Shown: positions 7,644-14,076 of the stretch, piece after piece | How the letters are laid out: each line of letters opens with the position of its first letter | Position numbering within the stretch: position 1 is the first letter of the stretch | NCBI GenBank assembly: GCA_041668045.1 | Contig: JBAYDV010000054.1 | Location: 1 to 14,076 of the forward strand | Source: JBAYDV01 sp041668045 | Lineage (GTDB): Bacteria > Bacteroidota > Bacteroidia > Bacteroidales > UBA932 | Reading direction: 5' to 3' | DNA length: 14,076 nt | The notes under the pieces: generated by a model | What the model saw: the letters and a program-made list of their open reading frames with translations, nothing else | Database searches by the model: none | What the model was told of the DNA's origin: nothing | Made by a program: the position numbers and the translations under genes

Positions 7644-8262
7644 TAGAATTTGGCCCTTCATTAAAAATTAGATCTAAAATAGACAAATTTAAAATGTGAC
7701 CATATTTATCAGAATAAACTTGATAATATGGTTGCATTTTTTTTATGGCATCTATATCATCAGCAATGGGCTTTTTAGGATGAATACTATTTCTAAAGTC
7801 TATCTTATCATTAGACTCATCCTCAAAACTAGTTGTTAGTTCTAAATTTACTAAAGTTTCTATACCTAATAATTCGATTATTTTATTCGTTAATCTTATA
7901 TTAAGATTGAATAAACTTGTTTCATTGGAAAGTAATATTTCTAGAATATCATCTCTATAGTACTCATAAAAAGGAGTGGATCTATAAGATGAATCTAAAG
8001 CTTTTAAATGCTGATGCACCCAAGCTTTCGAATAATCTATGTTAATATCTAAAACAGGTATATGCTTCGCATTCTTCACAACAGGCACTATAAGAGATAA
8101 TTTACCATTAGCACCATATATTTCACATCTATTTCGATATGACTGTTTTTGAAAATTCTCATACTGCTCAATATAAGCAGTATGAGAATTTACTATAGCT
8201 ATAAAGTATTCTATTGGCGGAAAATAAGCCGTCGATAGTAATACCTTACTAAATTTATTCAT
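7624..8262 (-). CDS. WbqC-like family protein
   Basis: The 212-residue protein matches the WbqC-like family by its N-terminal STAYFPPIEYF (10-20), then EQYENFQKQSYRNRCEIYGANGK (about 33-55), the DYSKAWVHQHLKALDSSYRSTPFYEYY block (about 76-102), and a C-terminal VYSDKYGHILNLSILDLIFNEGP. WbqC was named from O-antigen gene clusters; the biochemical role of these stand-alone copies in Bacteroidota is not established to my knowledge. There is no signal peptide or membrane segment, so it should be cytosolic. It begins 10 bases after the lpxA stop on the same strand, suggesting co-transcription with the lipid A genes, which would fit an envelope-sugar role. Its stop codon lies inside the convergent hairpin. 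Confidence 0.85.
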   Translation of the reverse strand: MNKFSKVLLSTAYFPPIEYFIAIVNSHTAYIEQYENFQKQSYRNRCEIYGANGKLSLIVPVVKNAKHIPVLDINIDYSKAWVHQHLKALDSSYRSTPFYEYYRDDILEILLSNETSLFNLNIRLTNKIIELLGIETLVNLELTTSFEDESNDKIDFRNSIHPKKPIADDIDAIKKMQPYYQVYSDKYGHILNLSILDLIFNEGPNSISYLMK

Positions 8263-8272
8263 CGGAATTTAT

Positions 8273-9067
8273 TTATTCATCAGGTGTAACTTTACCTGCA
8301 TATCTAATGATACCTCGTTTAGAATTTCTGATAAAATCTAAAATAGTTTTCTTTTCTTCACAATCTCCGATTTCTTTTTCTACTACTATACAAGCATCAC
8401 TTCTATTCATTCCACTTGTATAAATAATATTATAGATTTCTTTGATTAAATTAATTTGATCTATGGTAAAACCACGTCTTCTTAGACCAACGATATTAAC
8501 TCCTTCGAAAGCTAATGGTCTGCGGGCTGCAAGTGCATACGGTGGAACATCTTTTCCAATCATAGAACCACCACCTACCATAGCGTGTTTTCCTATATTT
8601 GAGAATTGATGAGCAGCTGAAGCACCTCCAATAATAGCCCAATCATCTATATTAGTTTCTCCTGCTATACCTACATAGCTAGTTAAAATTACATGATCTC
8701 CAATGACACAATCGTGAGCAACATGAACATAGGACATAATCAAGCAATTACTTCCTATTTTGGTCCTATATTTTCCACTTGCAGCAGTTCCTCTATTAAC
8801 AGTAACACATTCTCGTATTGTAGTATTATCTCCAATCTCGACGAATGATATCTCACCTGCGAATTTAAGATCCTGTGGGATGGCTCCTAAGACTGCACCG
8901 GGAAATACTTTACAATTTTTACCAATTTTTACATGTTCGAAGATAGTAACATTAGGTCCTATCCATGATCCTTCTCCTATTTCAACATTTTCAGCTATGT
9001 AACAATAAGGTCCTATTTCTACATTCTTACCAATTAATGCATTAGGATGAACTGTTGTATTATTCAT
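8273..9067 (-). CDS. lpxA: UDP-N-acetylglucosamine O-acyltransferase
   Basis: LpxA performs the first step of lipid A synthesis, moving a 3-hydroxyacyl chain from acyl carrier protein to the 3-OH of UDP-GlcNAc in the cytosol. The 264 residues are of normal length. Residues 1-180 are hexapeptide repeats of a left-handed beta-helix (VEIGPYCYI, VEIGEGSWIG, VKIGKNCKVF and so on), followed by a helical C-terminal part. The catalytic His is expected at 118, in HVAHDC (115-120), and HQF is at 153-155. The residue aligned with the E. coli acyl-length ruler Gly173 is G166 in VGGGSMIG, which fits a longer acyl chain, though that is inference. It starts 5 bases after lpxC and ends 10 bases before the WbqC-like gene, so the three should be one operon. 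Confidence 0.96.
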   Translation of the reverse strand: MNNTTVHPNALIGKNVEIGPYCYIAENVEIGEGSWIGPNVTIFEHVKIGKNCKVFPGAVLGAIPQDLKFAGEISFVEIGDNTTIRECVTVNRGTAASGKYRTKIGSNCLIMSYVHVAHDCVIGDHVILTSYVGIAGETNIDDWAIIGGASAAHQFSNIGKHAMVGGGSMIGKDVPPYALAARRPLAFEGVNIVGLRRRGFTIDQINLIKEIYNIIYTSGMNRSDACIVVEKEIGDCEEKKTILDFIRNSKRGIIRYAGKVTPDE

Positions 9068-9072
9068 TATAG

Positions 9073-9993
9073 TTATTTAGTTAAAACTGCTTGTTCTAAA
9101 ATAATTTTAGCCGCAGTCGTGTTTAATCTATGTCCAGTTTTGTTAGCTAAAATTTTTCCCTTAATTCTATGTCCTAAAAGACCAAAGTCCCCTAATACAT
9201 CTAAAAGTTTATGTCGTCCACATTCGTCAGGAAAACGAAGTTTGATATTGTCAAGATATCCTTCGGATACTCTTTCAACTCTATCGACATTAAATAATTT
9301 TGCTAACTTATCCAGGTAATCTTGAGGCACAGGTTTTTCCACAATAACTATCGCATTTTCCAAATCTCCTCCTTTAATAAGGTTATTTTGGAAAAGGAAT
9401 TCCAACTCGTTGAAAAATACAAAAGTTCTACATGGTGCGATTTCTGTTACGAAATCGGTAGCGTCATCATAATGAACTTTCTGTATTCCTAGTATTTTTG
9501 AATTATAATCAGCTATTAAATCAATCGAAAAAGAATCTGCAGGACTTATTACTAATTCTGCTCCTGATTCTTCATCTTTTACTTTAATTTCTTTTTCTAT
9601 TTTATAATATAATCTTTCAGCATCCTGGTCTAATAGACCATCTTTCATTATTGCCTCGACGAAAGGTTGAGCACTTCCATCTACAATAGGAACTTCTGAT
9701 TGATCAACTTTTACCAAAACATTATCAATGCCAAGCCCTACGAAAGTAGAAAGCACATGTTCTAATGTTGATATTTTTATATTTCCTTTTTCTAAAGTCG
9801 TTCCACGCTGAGTATGTGTTACATATTCTATTGATGCTTTAATATAAGCGTCATCACTTATATCTGTTCTTAAAAAAACAACTCCTGTATTTATTGGTGC
9901 AGGATGGAAAGACATTTTTACATGTTTTCCAGTATGCAACCCTTTTCCTTCAAAATTATAAGACTTTTTTAAAGTCCTCTGATTTTCTACCAT
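9073..9993 (-). CDS. lpxC: UDP-3-O-acyl-GlcNAc deacetylase, stand-alone (no FabZ domain)
   Basis: LpxC is the zinc enzyme that removes the N-acetyl group and commits the cell to lipid A synthesis. Family residues are in place: E78 and H79 in STLEH, the CRTF segment with T190, the second zinc site H261/D265 in GRHKLLDVLGD, and the catalytic His288 in NKTGHRLN. The length, 306 residues, is that of the single-function enzyme. In most Bacteroidota I know, LpxC is fused to FabZ in a protein of about 460 residues. Here it stops eighteen residues after His288 and lpxA begins 5 bases later, so no FabZ piece remains at this site. FabZ, the 3-hydroxyacyl-ACP dehydratase, would have to be encoded elsewhere. 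The gene lies 90 bases after lpxD, with a possible promoter between. Confidence 0.96.
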   Translation of the reverse strand: MVENQRTLKKSYNFEGKGLHTGKHVKMSFHPAPINTGVVFLRTDISDDAYIKASIEYVTHTQRGTTLEKGNIKISTLEHVLSTFVGLGIDNVLVKVDQSEVPIVDGSAQPFVEAIMKDGLLDQDAERLYYKIEKEIKVKDEESGAELVISPADSFSIDLIADYNSKILGIQKVHYDDATDFVTEIAPCRTFVFFNELEFLFQNNLIKGGDLENAIVIVEKPVPQDYLDKLAKLFNVDRVERVSEGYLDNIKLRFPDECGRHKLLDVLGDFGLLGHRIKGKILANKTGHRLNTTAAKIILEQAVLTK

Positions 9994-10055
9994 CTTATTC
10001 TTCTATTTTCTTTTGAGCATATGCAAAAATCCTGCTCATTTTTTAAAAAGCTCTG

Positions 10056-10063
10056 CAAAGTTA
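10056..10063 (-). promoter_or_regulatory. Candidate -7 element ahead of lpxC
   Basis: TAACTTTG on the minus strand matches TAnnTTTG exactly in the 90-base lpxD-lpxC gap. I see no TTTG at the right -33 distance, which would fall in the end of lpxD. Transcription would start near 10050, about 55 bases before the lpxC ATG. An inverted repeat TGAGCA/TGCTCA (about 10013-10036, 6-bp stem) lies in that leader. Weak evidence. Confidence 0.35.
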
Positions 10064-10083
10064 CTTAAAAGATATTTATTTAT

Positions 10084-11085
10084 TTACTTATTCTTATTTT
10101 TTTTTGGTGCATTCTTGAATAAAACATAAGCTTTAAAGTAATCTCTTGCAGGAATAGCAGGTGTTCCTTGATATACTTGAGTCGTATCAGTAATACCTTT
10201 AAATACTCCTGATCTAGCCCCTATTTTAACGTCATCACCTATTTTTATATGTCCATTAATTCCGGTTTGTCCTCCTATCATACATCTTTCACCTACTTTA
10301 GCTGATCCAGCAATACCTGTTAGTGATGCGATTACTGTATTTTTTCCAATAGACACATTATGAGCTATTTGAATCAGATTATCTAGTTTAACACCCTTTT
10401 CTATCCTAGTCTCATCCATAGTTGACCTATCGATACATGTATTTGCACCTATCTCTACATCATCCTCCAAAACTACCTTTCCTGTTTGAGGAATTTTCTT
10501 ATATGAACCATCTTCTTGAGGTGCGAATCCAAATCCATCTGCTCCTATGACAGAATTGGCATGCAATATACAATTATTTCCTATCTCACATTCATAATAT
10601 ATTTTCACACCTGGATATAATATCACATTATCTCCAATAATTACATTATCTCCTAAAAATACTTGAGGATATATTTGACAATTCTTTCCTATTTTCACTT
10701 TTTTACCTATATAGGCATGAGGTCCGATATAAGTATGTTTTCCTATCTTAGCAGATCGGGAAATACTAGCTCTCCAAGAATGTCCCTTCTTCTGTCCAGC
10801 TTTTAATTTATTTAATAACCCCAATAATGAGGCTATACCAGAATATGCATCTTCAACTTTTATTAAGGTGGCCGAAATGTGTTCTTTTGGTTCAAATGAA
10901 TTATTTACTAGTACGATACTTGCTTTAGTTGTATAAATGTAATGTTCATATTTCATATTAGCTAAAAAACAAATCGAACCAGGCTTTCCATTTTCTATTC
11001 TAGCTACCTTAGACACTTTTGTTTGAGGATTTCCTACTATTTCACCTTTAAGATGATCAGCTATTACTTGCGCTGTTATTTCCAT
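10084..11085 (-). CDS. lpxD: UDP-3-O-(3-hydroxyacyl)glucosamine N-acyltransferase
   Basis: LpxD performs the third step of lipid A synthesis, adding a second 3-hydroxyacyl chain from acyl carrier protein to the freed amine of the LpxC product. The 333 residues have the family's three parts: an N-terminal uridine-binding domain (1-100, with GSICFLANMKYEHYIY at 36-51), a left-handed beta-helix of hexapeptide repeats (about 105-305) and a C-terminal lysine-rich helix. The expected catalytic His is H242 in QIAHNVSIG, and the second conserved His is H279 in INGHIKIG. GADGFGFAP (181-189) is another family mark. It is the first gene of the lpxD-lpxC-lpxA group and is divergent from rimP. The near-match TTACTTTG on the minus strand upstream could be its -7 element, but differs at one fixed position. 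Confidence 0.96.
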   Translation of the reverse strand: MEITAQVIADHLKGEIVGNPQTKVSKVARIENGKPGSICFLANMKYEHYIYTTKASIVLVNNSFEPKEHISATLIKVEDAYSGIASLLGLLNKLKAGQKKGHSWRASISRSAKIGKHTYIGPHAYIGKKVKIGKNCQIYPQVFLGDNVIIGDNVILYPGVKIYYECEIGNNCILHANSVIGADGFGFAPQEDGSYKKIPQTGKVVLEDDVEIGANTCIDRSTMDETRIEKGVKLDNLIQIAHNVSIGKNTVIASLTGIAGSAKVGERCMIGGQTGINGHIKIGDDVKIGARSGVFKGITDTTQVYQGTPAIPARDYFKAYVLFKNAPKKNKNK

Positions 11086-11130
11086 ATTTCAGATATATTT
11101 TTTGTTTCAAAGCACAAAGTAAATATTTTT

Positions 11131-11161
11131 TTTGATTTTATGCATAATTTAACTACTTTTG
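11131..11161 (+). promoter_or_regulatory. Promoter of the rimP-nusA-infB operon
   Basis: TTTG at 11131-11134, a spacer of exactly 19 bases, and TACTTTTG at 11154-11161 match both parts of the Bacteroidota housekeeping promoter (TTTG, 19-21 bases, TAnnTTTG). The start point would be near 11167, giving a leader of about 70 bases before rimP. This is the best promoter match in the window. Confidence 0.72.
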
Positions 11162-11182
11162 CTACGATTTAGAAAGCGGAAT

Positions 11183-11207
11183 AGGGGACCTAAAAGTCTC
11201 CTTTTTT
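11183..11207 (+). terminator. Terminator-like hairpin in the rimP leader (possible attenuator)
   Basis: AGGGGAC (11183-11189) pairs with GTCTCCT (11196-11202) through one G-U pair, with the loop CTAAAA, and is followed at once by a run of T (to 11207). This is the layout of an intrinsic terminator on the plus strand. It stands after the operon's promoter and before the rimP ATG, and no upstream plus-strand gene needs ending here, because lpxD runs the other way. Attenuation control of the operon is therefore a reasonable inference. Confidence 0.6.
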
Positions 11208-11236
11208 ATTATTAAAAATTATATTAGCACCAGATT

Positions 11237-11500
11237 ATGATAGAGAAAAGGGTAATACAAGAACTTGTAAATCAGTATTTTGCTGACAAGGACCTTACAT
11301 TAGTCAATATTAAAGTTAATAATGCCAATAACATTAAAATTTTTTTCAAGGCTGATAGTAGGTCGGTTACAATAGATGACTGTGCTGGTCTTAACCGATT
11401 TTTAGAAGATAATCTAGATAGAGAGAAGGAAGATTTTTCTTTAATGGTATCTTCTGCTGGTGACGACGATAGTAATGGCGATGATAAGTCCGATTTATAA
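11237..11500 (+). CDS. rimP: Ribosome maturation factor RimP, N-terminal domain only
   Basis: RimP helps assemble the 30S ribosomal subunit in the cytosol. The normal protein has about 150 residues in two domains; this one has 87. Residues 1-75 match the N-terminal alpha/beta domain of Bacteroidota RimP: IEKRVIQELVNQYF, VNIKVNNANNIKIFF, TIDDCAGLNRFLEDNLDREKEDFSLMVSSAG. In relatives the SAG is followed by a conserved GxGQP-type turn and the SH3-like C-terminal domain. Here it runs straight into an acidic tail, DDDSNGDDKSDL, and a stop. Only 30 bases separate the stop from nusA, too few to hold the missing domain in any frame, and nusA starts at its normal N-terminus. The loss is thus a clean deletion or replacement. 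Position in the rimP-nusA-infB operon supports the identity. Confidence 0.87.
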   Translation: MIEKRVIQELVNQYFADKDLTLVNIKVNNANNIKIFFKADSRSVTIDDCAGLNRFLEDNLDREKEDFSLMVSSAGDDDSNGDDKSDL

Positions 11501-11530
11501 TATTGATAAAAAGAAAATAAAAATAATAAG

Positions 11531-12775
11531 ATGGAAGGTTTAAATCTAATAAGCACTTTTGCTGAATTTAAAGAATTAAAAAATATTGATAGGCCAACGT
11601 TGATGAGTGTTCTTGAGGATATCTTTAGGATACAACTTACAAGAATGTTCGGCACCGCTGATAATTGTGATATTATTATCAATATTGATAAGGGTGACCT
11701 TGAGATGTGGAGAAAGAGAAAAGTAGTTAAGGAAGTAGAAGATCCGATGTTAGAAATTTCTTTTGATGAAGTTTCTAAAATTGATGATTCTTATGAAATT
11801 GGAGAGGAGTACGTTGAAGAGGTAAAACTTGAATCTTTCGGTAGAAGAGGTATCTTAAATTTAAGACAGAATCTTTCAAGTCGTATTATGGATATTGATA
11901 AAGCTAATATTTACAATAAATATAGAGACAGAATAGGTGAAATTATAGTTGGAGAGATTTATCAAGTTTGGAAAAAAGAAATCCTTATTATGGACGAAGA
12001 AGATAATGAACTTATTCTTCCTAAGACAGAACAAATTCCTTCCGATTATTTTAGAAAAGGAGATACGACTAAAGCTGTTATTAAAGATGTCGAAATGAAA
12101 AACAACTCTCCTATCATTACTCTTTCACGTACTTCACCTGTTTTCCTTGAAAGATTGTTTGAGCAGGAAGTTCCTGAAATTTTTGACGGATTAATTACTA
12201 TTAAGAAAGTCGTTAGAATACCTGGTGATAGAGCTAAAGTAGCTGTTGAATCTTACGATGAGAGAATAGATCCTGTAGGAGCTTGTGTAGGAGTCAAGGG
12301 TTCAAGAATTCATGGTATAGTCAGAGAATTAAGAAATGAAAACATTGATATTATTAATTGGACTTCAAACATTCAATTATTAATTCAAAGAGCATTAAAC
12401 CCTGCTAAAATTTCTTCAATCAAAATAGATGAAGAAAATAAGAAAATAGGTGTTTATCTTAAACCTTCTGAAGTTTCACTTGCTATCGGTAAAGGTGGTA
12501 GTAATATTAAATTAGCAGGACAATTAGTAGGTTATGATATCGACGTATTTAGAGAACTCGATGATAGCGATGAAGATGTCATGCTAACTGAATTTAGTGA
12601 TGAAATAGAAGAATGGGTTATAGAAGCCCTCGAAAGTATTGGTTGTAACACCGCGAAAAGTGTATTAGCTCTACCAGTATCAGAAATAGTTCAAAGAGCT
12701 GATTTAGAAGAAGAACAGGTTATTGAAATTCAGAAAATATTACGTTCTGAATTTGAAGATGATGAGAATAATTAA
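11531..12775 (+). CDS. nusA: Transcription elongation/termination factor NusA
   Basis: NusA binds RNA polymerase and nascent RNA and influences pausing, termination and antitermination. The 414 residues are of normal length for Bacteroidota. The N-terminal polymerase-binding domain (1 to about 130) starts LISTFAEFKELKNIDR; an S1 domain follows (about 135-200, GEIIVGEIYQVWKKEIL). KH1 contains GACVGVKGSRI (250-260) and KH2 contains LAIGKGGSNIKLAGQ (317-331). A short acidic helical tail (about 355-414, EEWVIEALESIGCNTAKSVL) takes the place of the two long acidic repeats of E. coli NusA. It follows the short rimP by 30 bases and precedes infB by 14, all in one operon. Arg codons are nearly all AGA/AGG. 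Confidence 0.97.
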   Translation: MEGLNLISTFAEFKELKNIDRPTLMSVLEDIFRIQLTRMFGTADNCDIIINIDKGDLEMWRKRKVVKEVEDPMLEISFDEVSKIDDSYEIGEEYVEEVKLESFGRRGILNLRQNLSSRIMDIDKANIYNKYRDRIGEIIVGEIYQVWKKEILIMDEEDNELILPKTEQIPSDYFRKGDTTKAVIKDVEMKNNSPIITLSRTSPVFLERLFEQEVPEIFDGLITIKKVVRIPGDRAKVAVESYDERIDPVGACVGVKGSRIHGIVRELRNENIDIINWTSNIQLLIQRALNPAKISSIKIDEENKKIGVYLKPSEVSLAIGKGGSNIKLAGQLVGYDIDVFRELDDSDEDVMLTEFSDEIEEWVIEALESIGCNTAKSVLALPVSEIVQRADLEEEQVIEIQKILRSEFEDDENN

Positions 12776-12789
12776 TTAAAGAAGAATAT

Positions 12790-14076
12790 ATGACGGGAAA
12801 CGATAGTATTAGAATAATGAAAGTTATCTCAGAATTCAACATTGGGATGGGAACCCTAGTTGAATTTTTGGGAAAGAAAGGTATTAAAATTGAAGCAAGT
12901 CCTAGGACCAAATTAAGTCCTGAAGCGTATGCTTTGGTAAAAAAAGAATTTGGGAAAGAACAAATTATTAAAGAGCAATCTAAAAAAGTAGCTATAAAAA
13001 TTAAAGAAATCACTAATAAGGACCATAAGCATAAGAGTGATACAGAAGAAGAGTTTGTTCCTAATGAAGAAGTATTTATCAAAAATAATAATCCTTCTAA
13101 ACCTATTATTAAAAAAGAAGTTTCTCCGAAAAGCGATGTTGAAGAATCTACTAAACCCGTCGAAAATGTAGTTTCACCTCCTACCCCAAAAGCTGAAACT
13201 TTAAAAACTCCAGAAGTCGTAAAACCTATAGCAGAAAAACCTAAGGAAAATGAAAAGCCTAAAGTATCTGTAGAGACTAAAAAAGTTGAGAAACCTAAAG
13301 TCATTGAAGAGCCACAGAAAGACAAAGCTCTTAATAAAGAGGTTTCTAAACCGAATTTTTCAAACAAAGCTGAGCTTACATCCGAAACTAAAAAAGAGAT
13401 AAAGCCAGCTAGCGATAATTCTGTGAGCGATAAAAAACCTGTCGAGGTTAAAAAAACAGAAGCAGATAAATCTAATTCTGAAATAAAGAAAGAAGATAAA
13501 GATACTAAAGAAAAAATTAGTACAGATACAATTAAGAAAAATGTTGATAATACATTTCTTAAGCAAGATAAATCAGATTCGGTTAAAAAGGATGATGCCC
13601 CTAAATCTCATATTAAAGTTTTAGGAAAAATTGACCTTGAAAAGAATAAAAAAAACCAAGGAATGCAACAAAAAGGTCAGAAAAAACCTAAGAATAGCCC
13701 TATTAAGCAAAACAATAAAATAGATAGGCTAGATAAAAAAAGCCCTAAAAAGGAAGAAGTTAAAAAAGAAAAAAAAGAAGAGAGACCAGTAATCGAACAT
13801 ATCGATACTAAAGTTGAAAAACTTGCTGGACCTAAAACTCTTGGCACTATAGATCTTTCTCAATTCGCTAAAAAACCATCTCAAAAGAATAAAGGTAAAC
13901 GTGAAAGAATTCATAAAAATCAAAAAGAGAAAGTTGATATAAATAGCAAGGATTTCAAGAAGACTTCAGCTAATAAATCTGGCGCCAATAAAAATAGTGG
14001 TGGACGTCCTAATAATGGACATAATGGGCAGAATAATAATAACAATTCGTCCAGAAGACCTAATAACAACAATAAC
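12790..14076 (+). CDS. infB: Translation initiation factor IF-2, N-terminal part (runs off the right edge)
   Basis: IF-2 is the GTPase that brings initiator fMet-tRNA to the 30S subunit. My translation is open for 429 codons to the edge. It starts with an IF2_N-type domain (IRIMKVISEFNIGMGTLVEF, about 7-26, then KLSPEAYALVKKEF). A long linker of Lys/Glu/Pro/Thr-rich sequence (about 60-330) follows, with the segment IKVLGKIDL (about 275-283) and LAGPKTLGTIDLSQF (about 344-358), both familiar from Bacteroidota IF-2. The last visible part is Asn/Gly-rich, ending in poly-Asn. The GTPase and tRNA-binding domains lie beyond the window. The ATG at 12790 gives the expected family N-terminus. The long linker explains the large minus-strand open frames over 12720-13923, which are not genes. 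Confidence 0.95.
   Translation, partial: MTGNDSIRIMKVISEFNIGMGTLVEFLGKKGIKIEASPRTKLSPEAYALVKKEFGKEQIIKEQSKKVAIKIKEITNKDHKHKSDTEEEFVPNEEVFIKNNNPSKPIIKKEVSPKSDVEESTKPVENVVSPPTPKAETLKTPEVVKPIAEKPKENEKPKVSVETKKVEKPKVIEEPQKDKALNKEVSKPNFSNKAELTSETKKEIKPASDNSVSDKKPVEVKKTEADKSNSEIKKEDKDTKEKISTDTIKKNVDNTFLKQDKSDSVKKDDAPKSHIKVLGKIDLEKNKKNQGMQQKGQKKPKNSPIKQNNKIDRLDKKSPKKEEVKKEKKEERPVIEHIDTKVEKLAGPKTLGTIDLSQFAKKPSQKNKGKRERIHKNQKEKVDINSKDFKKTSANKSGANKNSGGRPNNGHNGQNNNNNSSRRPNNNNN

Noticed and set aside
11086..11236. A tRNA or other structured RNA gene in the lpxD-rimP gap
   Set aside because: Only one short hairpin is present; there is no cloverleaf, CCA end or conserved T-loop.
11272..11682. Minus-strand 136-residue open frame across rimP and nusA
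   Set aside because: It is antisense to two recognised genes, has low-complexity Ser/Leu content and no recognisable domain.
12720..13923. Three minus-strand open frames with hydrophobic Phe/Leu-rich products
   Set aside because: They lie opposite the Lys/Glu-rich linker of infB; AAA and GAA codons read backwards give TTT and TTC. No start context or family match.
1..14076. CRISPR array, insertion sequence, attachment site or defence system
   Set aside because: There are no spaced direct repeats, no transposase or integrase, no terminal inverted repeats and no disrupted genes; the window is filled with core genes.

Overview
The window is a stretch of core chromosome from a low-GC member of the Bacteroidota, most likely the Bacteroidales. 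This is inferred from three things. The protein families fit: a DUF3078 outer-membrane protein, a WbqC-like protein, a FadL/TodX-type porin, archaeal-type ProRS, and a rimP-nusA-infB operon with an IF-2 typical of this phylum. Sequences matching the phylum's -33 TTTG / -7 TAnnTTTG promoter lie ahead of several genes. Ordinary Shine-Dalgarno sites are mostly absent. No tRNA, rRNA, CRISPR array, transposase or phage gene was found.

Layout. Positions 1-4556 are a minus-strand run: proS, a conserved hypothetical gene, a DUF3078 gene and tilS, which runs off the left edge. Positions 4557-4652 are a short divergent control region with two opposed promoter candidates. Positions 4653-7613 carry two plus-strand envelope genes: an unusual Tyr/Gly- then Ser/Asn-rich lipoprotein and a FadL/TodX-like outer-membrane protein. 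They converge, at a hairpin, on a minus-strand lipid A cluster (11085-7624): lpxD, lpxC, lpxA and a WbqC-like gene. A second divergent region (11086-11236) separates lpxD from rimP-nusA-infB on the plus strand; infB runs off the right edge.

How the genes work together. LpxA, LpxC and LpxD are the first three enzymes of lipid A synthesis, so the cell should build an LPS-type outer membrane, in which the DUF3078 protein and the FadL-like protein would sit. TilS, ProS, RimP, NusA and IF-2 serve tRNA decoding, ribosome assembly, transcription elongation and translation start.

No new multi-gene defence or mobile system is visible. The points worth attention are changes to familiar genes: RimP consists only of its N-terminal domain plus a short acidic tail; LpxC stands alone without the FabZ domain usually fused to it in this phylum; a terminator-like hairpin lies between a very good promoter and rimP; the lipoprotein is strongly low-complexity with internal repeats; and tilS uses arginine codons differently from nusA.
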